Below are positions 1-8,755 of a DNA stretch of 64,000 nt, in pieces. Position 1 is the first letter of the stretch. Every line of letters begins with the position of its first letter. Origin of the DNA: Pseudomonas palleroniana (GTDB taxonomy: Bacteria; Pseudomonadota; Gammaproteobacteria; Pseudomonadales; Pseudomonadaceae). Made by a program: the position numbers and the translations under genes. The notes under the pieces are model-generated. The model saw only the letters and a list, made by a program, of their open reading frames with translations. It was not told the origin of the DNA and did no database searches. Location of the stretch: NCBI RefSeq assembly GCF_003031675.1, contig NZ_PYWX01000046.1, forward strand, positions 1-64,000, in the 5' to 3' direction.

Positions 1-921
1 GCCCACTATCGCTACGACCCATTTGGGCGGCGCATCAGCAAAACCGTGGATGACACGACCACGGAGTTTTTCTGGCAAGGCGACAAGCTGATTGCCGAAC
101 ATCATGCGGAGCGCCATCGCAGCTACCTATACGAACCCGACAGCTTCCGCCCATTGGTTTTACTGGAAGGCTTTGGGCCGAAAGAAACAAAACCCTACCA
201 CTACCAACTCGACCACCTCGGTACGCCGCAGGAACTGACCGATAATGAAGGCGAAATCGTCTGGTCCGCGCACTACCGCGCCTACGGCGAAATCGCCCGC
301 CTTGATGCCTGCAAAATCGACAATCCGTTGCGTTTTCAAGGCCAGTACTGTGACGCGGAAAGCGGGCTGCACTACAACCGTCATCGCTACTACAATCCGG
401 ATATTGGTCGGTACCTGACGCCGGATCCGGTGAAGCTGGCGGGTGGGATCAATGCGTACCAGTATGTGCCGAATCCTACGGGGTGGGTGGATCCGCTCGG
501 GTTGAGCACGTGTCCTGGTGGGGATGGGTGCAAATCGGCCACCAAAGCTAAAGACCCAAGCACAAAGACAAAGATCAGTGATGAGCCATCCAGTCCTTCG
601 ATTTCAAACACTCCGCCTGCAATGGGGTATCACAAGGAAACTTATGCCCATGAATCAATTAAACCGGAGGAGGCAACCCGGAAGTGGGAGGAGTTTTTAG
701 GGCCAGAGCCTCATACGAACACAAATCCACGCACCGGTAAGCCTGATCGAGACAGGATAGTTTCCAATGACGCTAAGAGAAGTATTCGTTATGGATCTCA
801 TGAGATGAACAGCAAATCAAGCAAACACCACTATCATGAAGAGACATGGACGTTGGAGCTTAAGTCCAACACTATGAATGTGGATAACACTGTTGTAAGA
901 GTTCCACTACCGAAGAAGTGA
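1..921 (+). CDS. RHS repeat protein, C-terminal part with polymorphic toxin tip (5' end outside window)
   Basis: The frame is open from base 1, so this is the 3' end of a longer gene; the first ATG at 46 is internal. Residues 1-155 (counted from base 1) carry YD repeats such as HYRYDPFGRR and the RHS core end: RYYNPDIGRYLTPDPVKLAG followed by WVDPLGLS. RHS proteins form a shell that carries a variable C-terminal toxin, delivered by contact-dependent or type VI systems. Past the DPLGLS boundary (about base 510) the sequence changes character: it becomes more AT-rich and encodes about 130 residues ending in a charged, His-rich block (RSIRYGSHEM, KHHYHEETW). The clustered His and Glu could be a nuclease active site, but I do not recognise the family. 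The immunity gene follows after 1 nt. Confidence in RHS is high; the toxin activity is unknown. Confidence 0.9.
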   Translation, partial: AHYRYDPFGRRISKTVDDTTTEFFWQGDKLIAEHHAERHRSYLYEPDSFRPLVLLEGFGPKETKPYHYQLDHLGTPQELTDNEGEIVWSAHYRAYGEIARLDACKIDNPLRFQGQYCDAESGLHYNRHRYYNPDIGRYLTPDPVKLAGGINAYQYVPNPTGWVDPLGLSTCPGGDGCKSATKAKDPSTKTKISDEPSSPSISNTPPAMGYHKETYAHESIKPEEATRKWEEFLGPEPHTNTNPRTGKPDRDRIVSNDAKRSIRYGSHEMNSKSSKHHYHEETWTLELKSNTMNVDNTVVRVPLPKK

Positions 922-922
922 A

Positions 923-1306
923 ATGAAGATACGAGTCAGCGAAGTAATTTCTGATGCGAACACTATACGTGTGTCCTTCCACTCGCCTGTAGGAAGTGGC
1001 ACCGCTTTATGGATGGGTATCTCACCAGCTATCGGCGAGGAGCAGGATGTCGAACTCGATTTGGATGAGGTTTTTACTTGGGGGAAAAACATCATCCCCT
1101 CCTCACGTAAGACCCCAAAAATCAATATTATAAACGGCCTTACCCAAATAACGGCTCAAATCATCCAGAACCCAGATGGCGAATGGACAGCACTAAAGCT
1201 CGGAGACTCAATAGTCCTTATTGAGCTTGATGAGTTACCCACTCAGAAGTCCGGGTTTGTCGAGCTAAAAGCGACCAAAATCCACCTATATCCAACAAGC
1301 ATTTAA
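923..1306 (+). CDS. Probable immunity protein for the RHS toxin
   Basis: This 127-residue soluble protein has no signal peptide or membrane segment. It starts 1 nt after the stop of the RHS toxin gene, so the two are translationally linked. That position, the small size, the acidic composition (EEQDVELDLDEVF) and the low GC relative to neighbouring core genes all fit a cognate immunity protein, which would bind and neutralise the toxin tip in the cytoplasm. I recognise no family. Function is inferred from context only. Confidence 0.7.
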   Translation: MKIRVSEVISDANTIRVSFHSPVGSGTALWMGISPAIGEEQDVELDLDEVFTWGKNIIPSSRKTPKINIINGLTQITAQIIQNPDGEWTALKLGDSIVLIELDELPTQKSGFVELKATKIHLYPTSI

Positions 1307-1441
1307 TTACTTCCTCGTCACAAAACTAGAAATAGGCGAATTTATTTAGGCTCACCAAAATGAGAACCTACATAGGTTCGAAGTTAAGCAAAACAAACCT
1401 GTGCGGAGCAACCTCCCCCGTCACAGGCTTGCGCAGTCCCC

Positions 1442-2416
1442 TTAGATCCCCGCCAACGCCAGGTCCATCGCAAAATACGTAAAAATCAAATCCGCCCCGG
1501 CACGCTTGATCGACCCCAGCGTCTCCCGCACCACTCGCGCCTCATCGATCGCTCCGGCTTGTGCGCCGAACTTGATCATCGCGTACTCGCCACTTACCTG
1601 GTAAGCCGCCACCGGCAGGCGTGAGGCTTCGCGGATGTCGCGGATGATGTCGAGGTAAGCGCCGGCTGGCTTGACCATCAGGGCGTCCGCGCCTTCCTGT
1701 TCGTCCAGCAGGGATTCGCGTACCGCTTCGCGGCGGTTCATCGGGTTCATCTGGTAGCTTTTACGATCGCCCTTGAGCGCGCTGCCGCCCGCTTCGCGGA
1801 ACGGGCCGTAAAGGGCCGAGGCGAATTTGGTGGAGTAGGCCATGATCGGGATGTGAGTGAAGCCTGCGTCATCCAGGGCACGGCGGATGGCCTGGACCTG
1901 GCCGTCCATCGCCGCCGACGGTGCGATGACGTCGGCACCGGCACGGGCGGCGGCCACGGCTTGCTTGCCGAGGTTGGCCAGGGTGGCGTCGTTGTCGACG
2001 TGGGCACCGTGCATCACGCCGCAGTGGCCGTGGTCGGTGTATTCACAGAAGCAGGTGTCGGACATCACGATCATTTCCGGTACGGCGTCCTTGATGATCG
2101 AGGACATGCGCGAAACCAGGCCACGCTCCTTCCAGGTATCGCTGCCATCGGCATCCAAATGATGAGACACGCCGAAGGTCATCACCGACTTGATCCCGGC
2201 ACGCGCAAAGCGCTCGATTTCACCGGCCAGTTTCTTCTCGGGGATCCGCATGACACCCGGCATGCTGGTGATCGGCACGAACTCGTCGATTTCTTCTTCG
2301 ACGAAAATGGGCAATACCAAGTCGTTAAGGGTGAATTCGGTTTCCTGGAACAATCCGCGTAACTGCTCAGAGCGGCGCAGGCGGCGTGGACGGGCTTGTG
2401 GGAACTGGCTGGTCAT
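1442..2416 (-). CDS. hemB: Delta-aminolevulinic acid dehydratase (porphobilinogen synthase), zinc type
   Basis: Condenses two 5-aminolevulinate molecules to porphobilinogen in tetrapyrrole synthesis, in the cytoplasm. The 324-residue length matches the family. The Schiff-base lysines lie in MAYSTKFASALYGPF (about residue 196) and MVKPAGAY (about 249). The metal loop reads DTCFCEYTDHGHCG, giving Cys122, Cys124 and Cys132, the three zinc ligands of the E. coli-type enzyme. The P. aeruginosa enzyme is known as a magnesium enzyme with Asp in this loop, so this gene may be the second, zinc-dependent paralogue that some pseudomonads carry. It lies 131 nt downstream of the phzF-like gene on the same strand and may have its own promoter. 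Confidence 0.95.
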   Translation of the reverse strand: MTSQFPQARPRRLRRSEQLRGLFQETEFTLNDLVLPIFVEEEIDEFVPITSMPGVMRIPEKKLAGEIERFARAGIKSVMTFGVSHHLDADGSDTWKERGLVSRMSSIIKDAVPEMIVMSDTCFCEYTDHGHCGVMHGAHVDNDATLANLGKQAVAAARAGADVIAPSAAMDGQVQAIRRALDDAGFTHIPIMAYSTKFASALYGPFREAGGSALKGDRKSYQMNPMNRREAVRESLLDEQEGADALMVKPAGAYLDIIRDIREASRLPVAAYQVSGEYAMIKFGAQAGAIDEARVVRETLGSIKRAGADLIFTYFAMDLALAGI

Positions 2417-2547
2417 GGTTTTCCTGGCTGAAGGCTAAAAACAGTAGAAGCAAAATCTTTGGGGCCAAAGCTTATGCCCCGAGGCCGCGGCAGCACAAAC
2501 GCCAAGGGGCCAACAGTGTATTGCGTGGCGCGTAACAATTTATTGAT

Positions 2548-3390
2548 CTAGAGCTGTACGCGTCCGTCGATACAGCCTGTCACCGCGCCACCGATCCAGA
2601 TTTCAGCGCCTTGGCGCTCAACGTAAATGCGCCCCGCTCGCCCGATAGCCGTGCCTTGGCTGACCACGTAGCGCTCGGGCGCCAGGCCCTCACCCAATAA
2701 CCACTGAGCCACACCGGCATTCAAACTGCCGGTGGCAGGGTCTTCCGGAGCGCCGTCACCGGCGATGAAAGCGCGCACTTCAAATTGCGTGTCTACCGGA
2801 TCACGTTCAGGGTCACAGGGAGCAATCACACCCACGGCCAGACCCTGCAGTTGCGCATAGTCCGGTTGCAAGGCCAGTACCTGGTCACGCTCAGCCAGCA
2901 TCACTGCCATCCATCCCGCCCCATTGTCGACCCACTGACTGCGCACAATCGCCTCCGGGGTCAAACCGAGCCCCAAGCGCACGCGCTCCAACAGAGCGGC
3001 TTCAACCAAACCGGAACGCAACAATGGCGGCGCGATAAACGCCAACTCATTGCCTCGACGTCGGATCCGCACCAGGCCGATTTCGCACTCCTGGATGATC
3101 TCTTCGCCCTTCGGAAGCCCCCCCGCTTGCAGCCATGCATGGCAGCTCCCCAGTGTGGGATGCCCGGCAAACGGCAGCTCAGTGAGGGTGGTGAAAATTC
3201 GCACCCGGTAATCGGCCCGCGCATCACGCGGCTCCAGCAAAAAGGTGGTTTCGCTGAGGTTGGTCCAGTTGGCAAAGTCAGCCATCTGCCGATCGGTAAG
3301 GCTGTCGGCGCCCAGCACTACCGCCAGTGGGTTACCTTTGAGCGGCACGCCGCTGAATACATCCAATTGCTTGAAATCGAAAGTCCGCAT
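2548..3390 (-). CDS. PhzF family isomerase-like protein
   Basis: A 280-residue member of the PhzF/YddE family, which has the two-lobed diaminopimelate epimerase fold. Seen: the N-terminal DVFSGVPLKGNPLAVVLGA, the NLSETTFLL motif with the family's conserved catalytic Glu, FAGHPTLGSCHAWL, and EDPATGSLNAGVAQWL near the C terminus. PhzF itself isomerises a phenazine precursor, but no phenazine genes are nearby and most family members have no known substrate. The ATG at 3390 was chosen over an upstream TTG at 3396. The gene begins 17 nt after the GST gene stops, so the two are probably cotranscribed. Confidence 0.88.
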   Translation of the reverse strand: MRTFDFKQLDVFSGVPLKGNPLAVVLGADSLTDRQMADFANWTNLSETTFLLEPRDARADYRVRIFTTLTELPFAGHPTLGSCHAWLQAGGLPKGEEIIQECEIGLVRIRRRGNELAFIAPPLLRSGLVEAALLERVRLGLGLTPEAIVRSQWVDNGAGWMAVMLAERDQVLALQPDYAQLQGLAVGVIAPCDPERDPVDTQFEVRAFIAGDGAPEDPATGSLNAGVAQWLLGEGLAPERYVVSQGTAIGRAGRIYVERQGAEIWIGGAVTGCIDGRVQL

Positions 3391-3407
3391 ATTCAACTCT
3401 TCAGGGC

Positions 3408-4106
3408 TCAGCCAGGAATGCTCAGGCCACGGATCACCGCCGGACGCGCCACAAACCCGTCCAGTACACGCAATACGTTGGGGAAATCGGCGATTCCCAC
3501 CAGATCACCCGCCTCGTAGAACCCAATCAGGTTACGAATCCACGGGAAGGTGGCGATGTCGGCAATGCTGTAGTCATCGCCCATGATCCAGGTGCGGCCC
3601 AGCAGGCGTTTTTCCAGTACCTCCAGCAACCGCCGAGACTCCGCGACGTAACGGTCACGCGGGCGCTTGTCTTCATAAGCCTGGCCGGCAAACTTGTTGA
3701 AAAAGCCCACCTGGCCGAACATCGGGCCGATACCGGCCATCTGGAACATCAGCCATTGGATCGTTTCATAGCGCGTGGCCGGGTCCTCAGACAGCAGTTG
3801 GCTGGTCTTTTCCGCAAGGTAGATCAGGATCGCGCCGGACTCGAACAACGCCAACGGCTGACCGCTCGGACCATTAGGGTCGATGATCGCAGGAATCTTG
3901 TTGTTGGGGTTCAAGGACAGGAACTCGGGGGATAGTTGGTCCTGCGTCTCGAAGCTGACCTTGTGCGCTTCATACGGCAAAGCCAGCTCTTCCAGCATGA
4001 TCGACACTTTGACGCCGTTGGGCGTCGGCAACGAATACAGCTGCAGGCGCTCCGGATGCTGGGCGGGCCATTTGCTGTTGATCGGGAAAGCGGCAAGTGC
4101 ATTCAT
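3408..4106 (-). CDS. Glutathione S-transferase, YfcG/YghU-like (Nu class)
   Basis: A 232-residue cytosolic GST with an N-terminal thioredoxin-like domain (about 15-100) and an all-helical C-terminal domain. The motifs LPTPNGVKVSIMLEEL, SPNNKIPAI and FESGAILIYLAEKTSQLL match E. coli YfcG closely. YfcG-type enzymes bind two glutathiones and act as disulfide-bond reductases, so that activity is more likely than classical conjugation. The frame is open further upstream, but the ATG at 4106 gives the family N terminus and has a GGGAA element before it. The gene is probably the first of a two-gene unit with the PhzF-like gene. Confidence 0.9.
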   Translation of the reverse strand: MNALAAFPINSKWPAQHPERLQLYSLPTPNGVKVSIMLEELALPYEAHKVSFETQDQLSPEFLSLNPNNKIPAIIDPNGPSGQPLALFESGAILIYLAEKTSQLLSEDPATRYETIQWLMFQMAGIGPMFGQVGFFNKFAGQAYEDKRPRDRYVAESRRLLEVLEKRLLGRTWIMGDDYSIADIATFPWIRNLIGFYEAGDLVGIADFPNVLRVLDGFVARPAVIRGLSIPG

Positions 4107-4272
4107 CGGAAAATTCCCAGGCTGAAAACCCCCATCATAGTCATCCGGGCCTCGCCCTGCATGGGTCATCATTACGCAACATAGCCAAGCTAGGCTGCCG
4201 CGCAGGCGAACCAACGCGCCAAAATGCACTCTTACGTGCGCCAAAACGTTGAAAAGCAGACTCGAACTGACA

Positions 4273-4974
4273 ATGACCATTTCACCTTTGCGCCTTGCGC
4301 AACGATTCAAACGCTACACCTACCTACTGCCATCACTGCTGTTACTCGGCGGAGCAATCGGCTTGGTCCTCGAATCCCCGCTCATCAATGCCGGGCCGGT
4401 GGATGGCGTGCAAACGTTGGTGTTCCTGCGCCATGGTGAAAAGCCTGCCGGCGGCCTGGGCCAGCTCAACTGCCAGGGCCTCAACCGCGCGATGAACCTG
4501 GCCAGCGTGTTGCCGGAAAAATTCGGCAAGGCCAACTATGTGTTTGCCTCCAACCCGACGCGAAATGTCGAGGAAGGTGAGCATGACAATTCCTACAGCT
4601 ACATTCGTCCATTGATGACCATCGGCCCCAGCGCCATCAAGCTCGGCCTGCCGGTGAATATCAAGTTCTCCGCCAACGACACCAGCGCCCTCGCCGACGA
4701 ACTGGTGGAAGACAAGTACCACAACTCGATCATCTACACCGCCTGGTCCCATGGCTACCTGCCGGAACTGATCAACAAGGTCGCCAGCGAAGCGGTGGGC
4801 TCGAAGTACACCATCGCCCACGACTGGTCCGGCAACGACTACGACACGTTGTATGTGCTGACGCTGACCTGGCACAACGGCAAAGCGTCGTTGCTGAGCC
4901 GCAACTACCAACAGGGCTTGAACAACGGCCAGCAGACCTGCCCGGATGCAACCCAGGTGAGCGCTGACATCTGA
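4273..4974 (+). CDS. Membrane-anchored or exported histidine phosphatase family protein
   Basis: A 233-residue protein with an N-terminal hydrophobic segment (YTYLLPSLLLLGGAIGLVL, about residues 16-34) followed by a histidine phosphatase domain. The catalytic RHG signature reads FLRHGEKPAGGLGQLNCQG; the second active-site His is probably in YTAWSHGYLPELI. The rest of the domain is shorter than in classical phosphoglycerate mutases and probably faces the periplasm. The substrate is unknown. The ATG at 4273 was preferred to a TTG at 4249. It is divergent from the GST gene and 44 nt upstream of the permease gene on the same strand. Confidence 0.82.
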   Translation: MTISPLRLAQRFKRYTYLLPSLLLLGGAIGLVLESPLINAGPVDGVQTLVFLRHGEKPAGGLGQLNCQGLNRAMNLASVLPEKFGKANYVFASNPTRNVEEGEHDNSYSYIRPLMTIGPSAIKLGLPVNIKFSANDTSALADELVEDKYHNSIIYTAWSHGYLPELINKVASEAVGSKYTIAHDWSGNDYDTLYVLTLTWHNGKASLLSRNYQQGLNNGQQTCPDATQVSADI

Positions 4975-5018
4975 GGGCGTATGATGCACCGCTATTGACT
5001 CAGCTTCGGATCATCAGC

Positions 5019-6074
5019 ATGCCCAACCTCACGTCTACCCAGCCCGCCCGGGGCTGGTCTTTCTGGTGGAAACCCGCCTTGTTTCTCCTGGTTGCCTGCG
5101 TCGGCCTGTACTACGTGAAGTGGTCGCCCTACTACTTCAAGGCATTCGTGGCAGCGGATAACCACAGCATTGGTGCGTCAATCCTCAACGATCAACAAAC
5201 CGCGCCGCTGATGGCCGCGCTGGCGTATGCGCAGGTGTATTTCCTGGCCATCTGGAAAGCGGCGGTGCTGGCGGTCATTCTCGGCTCGCTGCTGCAAGTG
5301 TTGATTCCCCGCGACTGGCTGCTGCGCCTGTTTGGCAAGGCCGGGCTGGGTTCGACCGTGCGCGGCGGGCTGTTCGCACTGCCGGGGATGATGTGCAGTT
5401 GCTGCGCGGCGCCGGTGGCGGCAGGCATGCGCCGTCAGCAAGTATCGGTGGGGGCGGCGTTGGCGTTCTGGATTGCCAACCCGGTGTTGAACCCGGCCAC
5501 CCTGGTATTCATGGGCTTTGTGTTGGGCTGGGGTTTTACGGCGTTGCGCCTGGTGGCGGGGATTGTGCTGGTGGTGGGCGTGTCGCTGGTAGCCCAGCGC
5601 ATTGCGCGACCGGAGCAGGTGCCGGACGCCGCATTGGAGGCAGTTTCAGAGGTCAGCGTCGTCGAATCGCAGCCGTTCCTGAGTCGCTGGCTGCGCACCC
5701 TGTGGCAATTGTTCTGGAGCACCATCCCGGTCTATATCCTGGCCGTACTGATCCTGGGCGCAGCGCGAGTGTGGTTGTTTCCCCATGTGGATGGCGCCAT
5801 GGCCAACAGCCTGCTCTGGCTGGTGCCATTGGCGATTGTCGGCACTTTGTTCGTGATTCCGACCGCCGCCGAGATCCCTATCGTACAAACCATGATGACC
5901 CTCGGCATGGGCACCGGCCCGGCAGTGGCCTTGCTGATGACCTTGCCGAGCGTGAGCCTGCCGTCACTGCTGATGCTGCGCAAAGACTTCGATGCACGGG
6001 TGCTGGTGACGGTGGCCGGGTTGACCATGTTGGTGGGTGTGGTGTGTGGGTTGATCGGGGCCGTCATTCTCTAG
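5019..6074 (+). CDS. Permease of the ArsP/DUF318 family
   Basis: A 351-residue inner-membrane protein with about eight to ten hydrophobic segments in two halves. The motif GMMCSCCAAPVAAGMRR contains adjacent cysteines typical of the ArsP_1 (DUF318) permeases, and a related second-half motif is PTAAEIPIVQTMMTLGMG. ArsP members export organoarsenicals such as methylarsenite using cysteine thiols; other members are uncharacterised. No arsR or arsC lies nearby, so the substrate is open. The ATG at 5019 replaces a TTG at 4995. It may be cotranscribed with the preceding phosphatase gene. Confidence 0.83.
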   Translation: MPNLTSTQPARGWSFWWKPALFLLVACVGLYYVKWSPYYFKAFVAADNHSIGASILNDQQTAPLMAALAYAQVYFLAIWKAAVLAVILGSLLQVLIPRDWLLRLFGKAGLGSTVRGGLFALPGMMCSCCAAPVAAGMRRQQVSVGAALAFWIANPVLNPATLVFMGFVLGWGFTALRLVAGIVLVVGVSLVAQRIARPEQVPDAALEAVSEVSVVESQPFLSRWLRTLWQLFWSTIPVYILAVLILGAARVWLFPHVDGAMANSLLWLVPLAIVGTLFVIPTAAEIPIVQTMMTLGMGTGPAVALLMTLPSVSLPSLLMLRKDFDARVLVTVAGLTMLVGVVCGLIGAVIL

Positions 6075-6131
6075 TGACTCTCAGAGGCTGGTGGCACTGC
6101 GACAACCGGGGTATCTGTGCCAGGTTGAAAC

Positions 6132-6160
6132 CTGTGGCGAGGGAGCTTGCTCCCGTGGCG
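6132..6160. repeat. Single REP-like palindrome
   Basis: The sequence TGTGGCGAGGGAGCTTGCTC continues into CCGTGGCG and forms the short GGGAGCTTGCTCCC hairpin typical of P. fluorescens-group REP sequences. Only one copy is present here, downstream of the permease gene. REPs are mobilised by RAYT transposases; none is in the window. Confidence 0.7.
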
Positions 6161-6224
6161 GTTTGTCAGCCGACCTGGATGTTAGGTAGATCGCGTACAT
6201 ATCCATTGCTGCGGTAACGGCGGC

Positions 6225-6495
6225 TTATGGTTCCGCTCTTACAGCGGGTCACTTTTGGAAGGACCCAAAAGTAACCAAAAGGTCCTTGCCCCACCACTCG
6301 GCACCTCGCTCAAGCTCGGTGTGCCCGAACACAGGCTTGAATCCGTGGGCCGCCGTCATGGGCCATCCCTGGCCCAGGACGGCTAACCCGGCGTCCTGCC
6401 GGGTTATCCACGGATTCAAGCCTGCGTTCGGCCAGCGTGGTTTGACGGGGCGCCTAAGATCAAGATCAAGATCAAGATCAAAAGCAAGATCAGGA
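6225..6495. repeat. Structured intergenic element with nested inverted repeats and an AAGATC tandem repeat
   Basis: This fills most of the 500-base gap between the permease and mnmH genes. Directly seen: a perfect 16-bp inverted repeat (6333-6348 with 6408-6423; arms AGGCTTGAATCCGTGG) that extends with mismatches to 6327 and 6429. Inside it are two smaller hairpins, GGGCCA/TGGCCC (6360-6375) and AACCCGG/CCGGGTT (6385-6405). Four AAGATC units follow at 6456-6479, and another at 6486-6491. The left part (GGGTCACTTTTGGAAGGACC onward) resembles sequence I recall from many P. fluorescens intergenic regions. The short open frames here look spurious. Confidence 0.7.
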
Positions 6496-6574
6496 GTGCG
6501 GCAAGCAGCGAATCTCAGCCGTCATGCGGGCAAGACCGGATAGATTTGATCAGATGCGGATTGTCTGTATCGGC

Positions 6575-7678
6575 TCAGAAAGATCGACCCAGCCTTTCAC
6601 GCAGATACTCCACCACTGCGCCCTGCTCTCCCGAAAACTCGATCCGGGCGCCTTTGCTTTGCTTTTGAAAGGCGTACATCGGGTCGTAGTACTCGCGCAG
6701 CAACCCTTCGATCCACTCCCGGTGCAGGTCGACTGCACCACTGCGGGCCTGTTCCGCCAAGGCGTCCTGCAGGATCGCCTGTAGCCGTTGGAAGCGTTCA
6801 CCGCCCAGGCGCTTGTGAATGTTGGCCAGGCTCTGGGTCAGGCGCTCGGCAAAGCGGGCCTGGCCGGTTTCGCCATGCACCTCGATGAATTCTGCGCAGA
6901 GTTCGACCACGTAATCACGCAGGATTCGCTCAACACGCCCCTCCACGCTGTCTTCGAGCCAGACCATCGGAAACGTCTGCATGCCTTTATGCAACGGCAG
7001 GGGAAGCGCGCAACTGCCGATCATGCGGCTCTCGTCCTCGACCACAAACTGTTCGATACCGACCGCGCGTTTTTTCAGCAGGTCCACCGCCAGGCGATTT
7101 TCGAAATCGATGTTGGATGGCTGCGCCGTAGCGCGCTTGCCGAAGCTGGAACCGCGGTGGTTGGCGTGCCCCTCCAGGTCCAGGGCATTGCGCAACTGAC
7201 CGAGCACTTCGGTTTTGCCGGTGCCCGTCATGCCGCCCAGCAATACAAAATCACATGCGTTCGTTGCCTGTTCCAGGGTGTCCAGCAGGAAGGTGCGCAT
7301 GGCCTTGTAGCCACCGCCGACGCGTGGATATTCAATACCCGCCTCGGTCTTCAACCACTGCTGCACAATCTGCGAACGCAGCCCACCACGAAAGCAGTAC
7401 AAGTACCCGTCGGGGTTGGCCTTGGCGAACTGTGCCCACTGCTCGATGCGCTCTGCCTTGATCGCCCCGGACACCAGTTCATGCCCCAGCACAATGGCAG
7501 CCTGCTGGCCTTGCTGCTTGTAACAGGTGCCGACCCGTTGACGTTCGTCATCGGTCATCAGCGGCAGGTTGATCACCCCGGGGAACGCGCCCTTAGTGAA
7601 CTCGATCGGCGCACGGGTATCCATCATTGGCCGGTCATTGAGGAAGATGTCGCGGTAGTCGGTGAAATCGGTCGCCAT
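6575..7678 (-). CDS. mnmH: tRNA 2-selenouridine synthase
   Basis: A 367-residue cytoplasmic enzyme that replaces the sulfur of 2-thiouridine at the tRNA wobble position with selenium, through a geranylated intermediate, using selenophosphate from SelD. Seen: an N-terminal rhodanese domain (about 1-130) with MMDTRAPIEFTKGAFPGVIN and the active-site Cys in YLYCFRGGLRSQIVQQWL, then a P-loop GGMTGTGKTEVL in the C-terminal half. Its ATG overlaps the selD stop by 1 nt (TGATG), so translation is coupled. The pair is a minimal selenium-modification operon. Confidence 0.95.
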   Translation of the reverse strand: MATDFTDYRDIFLNDRPMMDTRAPIEFTKGAFPGVINLPLMTDDERQRVGTCYKQQGQQAAIVLGHELVSGAIKAERIEQWAQFAKANPDGYLYCFRGGLRSQIVQQWLKTEAGIEYPRVGGGYKAMRTFLLDTLEQATNACDFVLLGGMTGTGKTEVLGQLRNALDLEGHANHRGSSFGKRATAQPSNIDFENRLAVDLLKKRAVGIEQFVVEDESRMIGSCALPLPLHKGMQTFPMVWLEDSVEGRVERILRDYVVELCAEFIEVHGETGQARFAERLTQSLANIHKRLGGERFQRLQAILQDALAEQARSGAVDLHREWIEGLLREYYDPMYAFQKQSKGARIEFSGEQGAVVEYLRERLGRSF

Positions 7679-8712
7679 CAAAACACCTCTACCGCGTGGG
7701 TCTGTCGCTCACCCAACGCGCCAATCGGCTCAAGGCTCAAGCCCATTTCAGCGGCCATTGCATGAAATTCGGCGTCACCCTCCGGCGTCACGGCAATCAA
7801 CAGGCCACCACTGGTCTGCGGGTCACACAACACACGCTTGTGCAATTCTTGAAGACGCCCCAGCTTGCTTGCATAACTGTCGAAGTTGCGCAACGTGCCA
7901 CCGGGCATGCAGCCTTGATCCAGGTAATGCTCGACGCCCGGCAGCAGCGGCACTTTGGCGTATTCGATGCGCGCCGTCAGGCCACTGCCGTCGGCCATTT
8001 CTACCAAGTGGCCGAGCAGGCCGAATCCGGTGACGTCCGTCATGGCCGTCACGCCGGCCAACTTGCCGAAACGGCTGCCCGGCTTGTTCAGGGTGCACAT
8101 CCAGTCGCGGGCCACACCCACATCGACCTCGCGCAATTTGCTCTTCTTTTCCGCAGTCGTCAGAACGCCGATGCCCAGCGGCTTGGTCAGATACAACTTG
8201 CACCCGGCCGTGGCGGTGTCGTTGCGCTTCATATGGCGCTTTTGCACGATCCCGGTCACGGCCAGGCCAAAGATCGGTTCCGGCGCGTCGATGGAGTGGC
8301 CACCGGCCAGCGGGATCCCCGCCGCGTCACATACCGAACGGCCACCGCGGATGACCTCCCGGGCAATCTCCGGTGCCAATACGTTCACCGGCCAGCCGAG
8401 AATGGCAATGGCCATCAGCGGGTCGCCGCCCATGGCGTAGATGTCGCTGATGGCATTGGTCGCGGCAATGCGGCCGAAGTCGAAGGGGTCATCGACAATC
8501 GGCATGAAGAAATCAGTGGTGGAGACCACGCCCCGCTCGTCGTCGATGGCGTAGACCGCCGCGTCATCGCGCGAAGCATTCCCCACCCACAGGTTGGGGT
8601 CGAGATTCTGCGCGCCACTGCCGGCCAGGATCACTTCCAGTACCTGGGGCGAAATCTTGCAGCCGCAACCCGCGCCGTGGCTGTATTGGGTGAGGCGAAT
8701 AGGCTCGTTCAT
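7678..8712 (-). CDS. selD: Selenophosphate synthase
   Basis: Makes selenophosphate from selenide and ATP. The 344-residue protein carries the glycine-rich active site YSHGAGCGCKISP, with Cys at the position that is selenocysteine in some organisms, so no UGA recoding is needed. Also seen: LWVGNASRDDAAVYAIDD and STTDFFMPIVDDPFDFG, both nearly identical to E. coli SelD. The ATG at 8712 has a GAGG ribosome site 6 nt upstream. It is first in an operon with mnmH; no selA or selB is visible in this window. Confidence 0.96.
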   Translation of the reverse strand: MNEPIRLTQYSHGAGCGCKISPQVLEVILAGSGAQNLDPNLWVGNASRDDAAVYAIDDERGVVSTTDFFMPIVDDPFDFGRIAATNAISDIYAMGGDPLMAIAILGWPVNVLAPEIAREVIRGGRSVCDAAGIPLAGGHSIDAPEPIFGLAVTGIVQKRHMKRNDTATAGCKLYLTKPLGIGVLTTAEKKSKLREVDVGVARDWMCTLNKPGSRFGKLAGVTAMTDVTGFGLLGHLVEMADGSGLTARIEYAKVPLLPGVEHYLDQGCMPGGTLRNFDSYASKLGRLQELHKRVLCDPQTSGGLLIAVTPEGDAEFHAMAAEMGLSLEPIGALGERQTHAVEVF

Positions 8713-8755
8713 GGAGGACCTCAAGCTATCAAGTGGGTGGAGTCTACCAGACAGC

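Noticed and set aside
6456..6491. AAGATC tandem repeat as a CRISPR-like array
   Set aside because: Six-base units with no spacers; this is a microsatellite.
6286..6543. 85-codon frame in the structured repeat
   Set aside because: It runs through the inverted repeats and the AAGATC array (SRSRSRSK-type product), so it is a by-product of the repeat.
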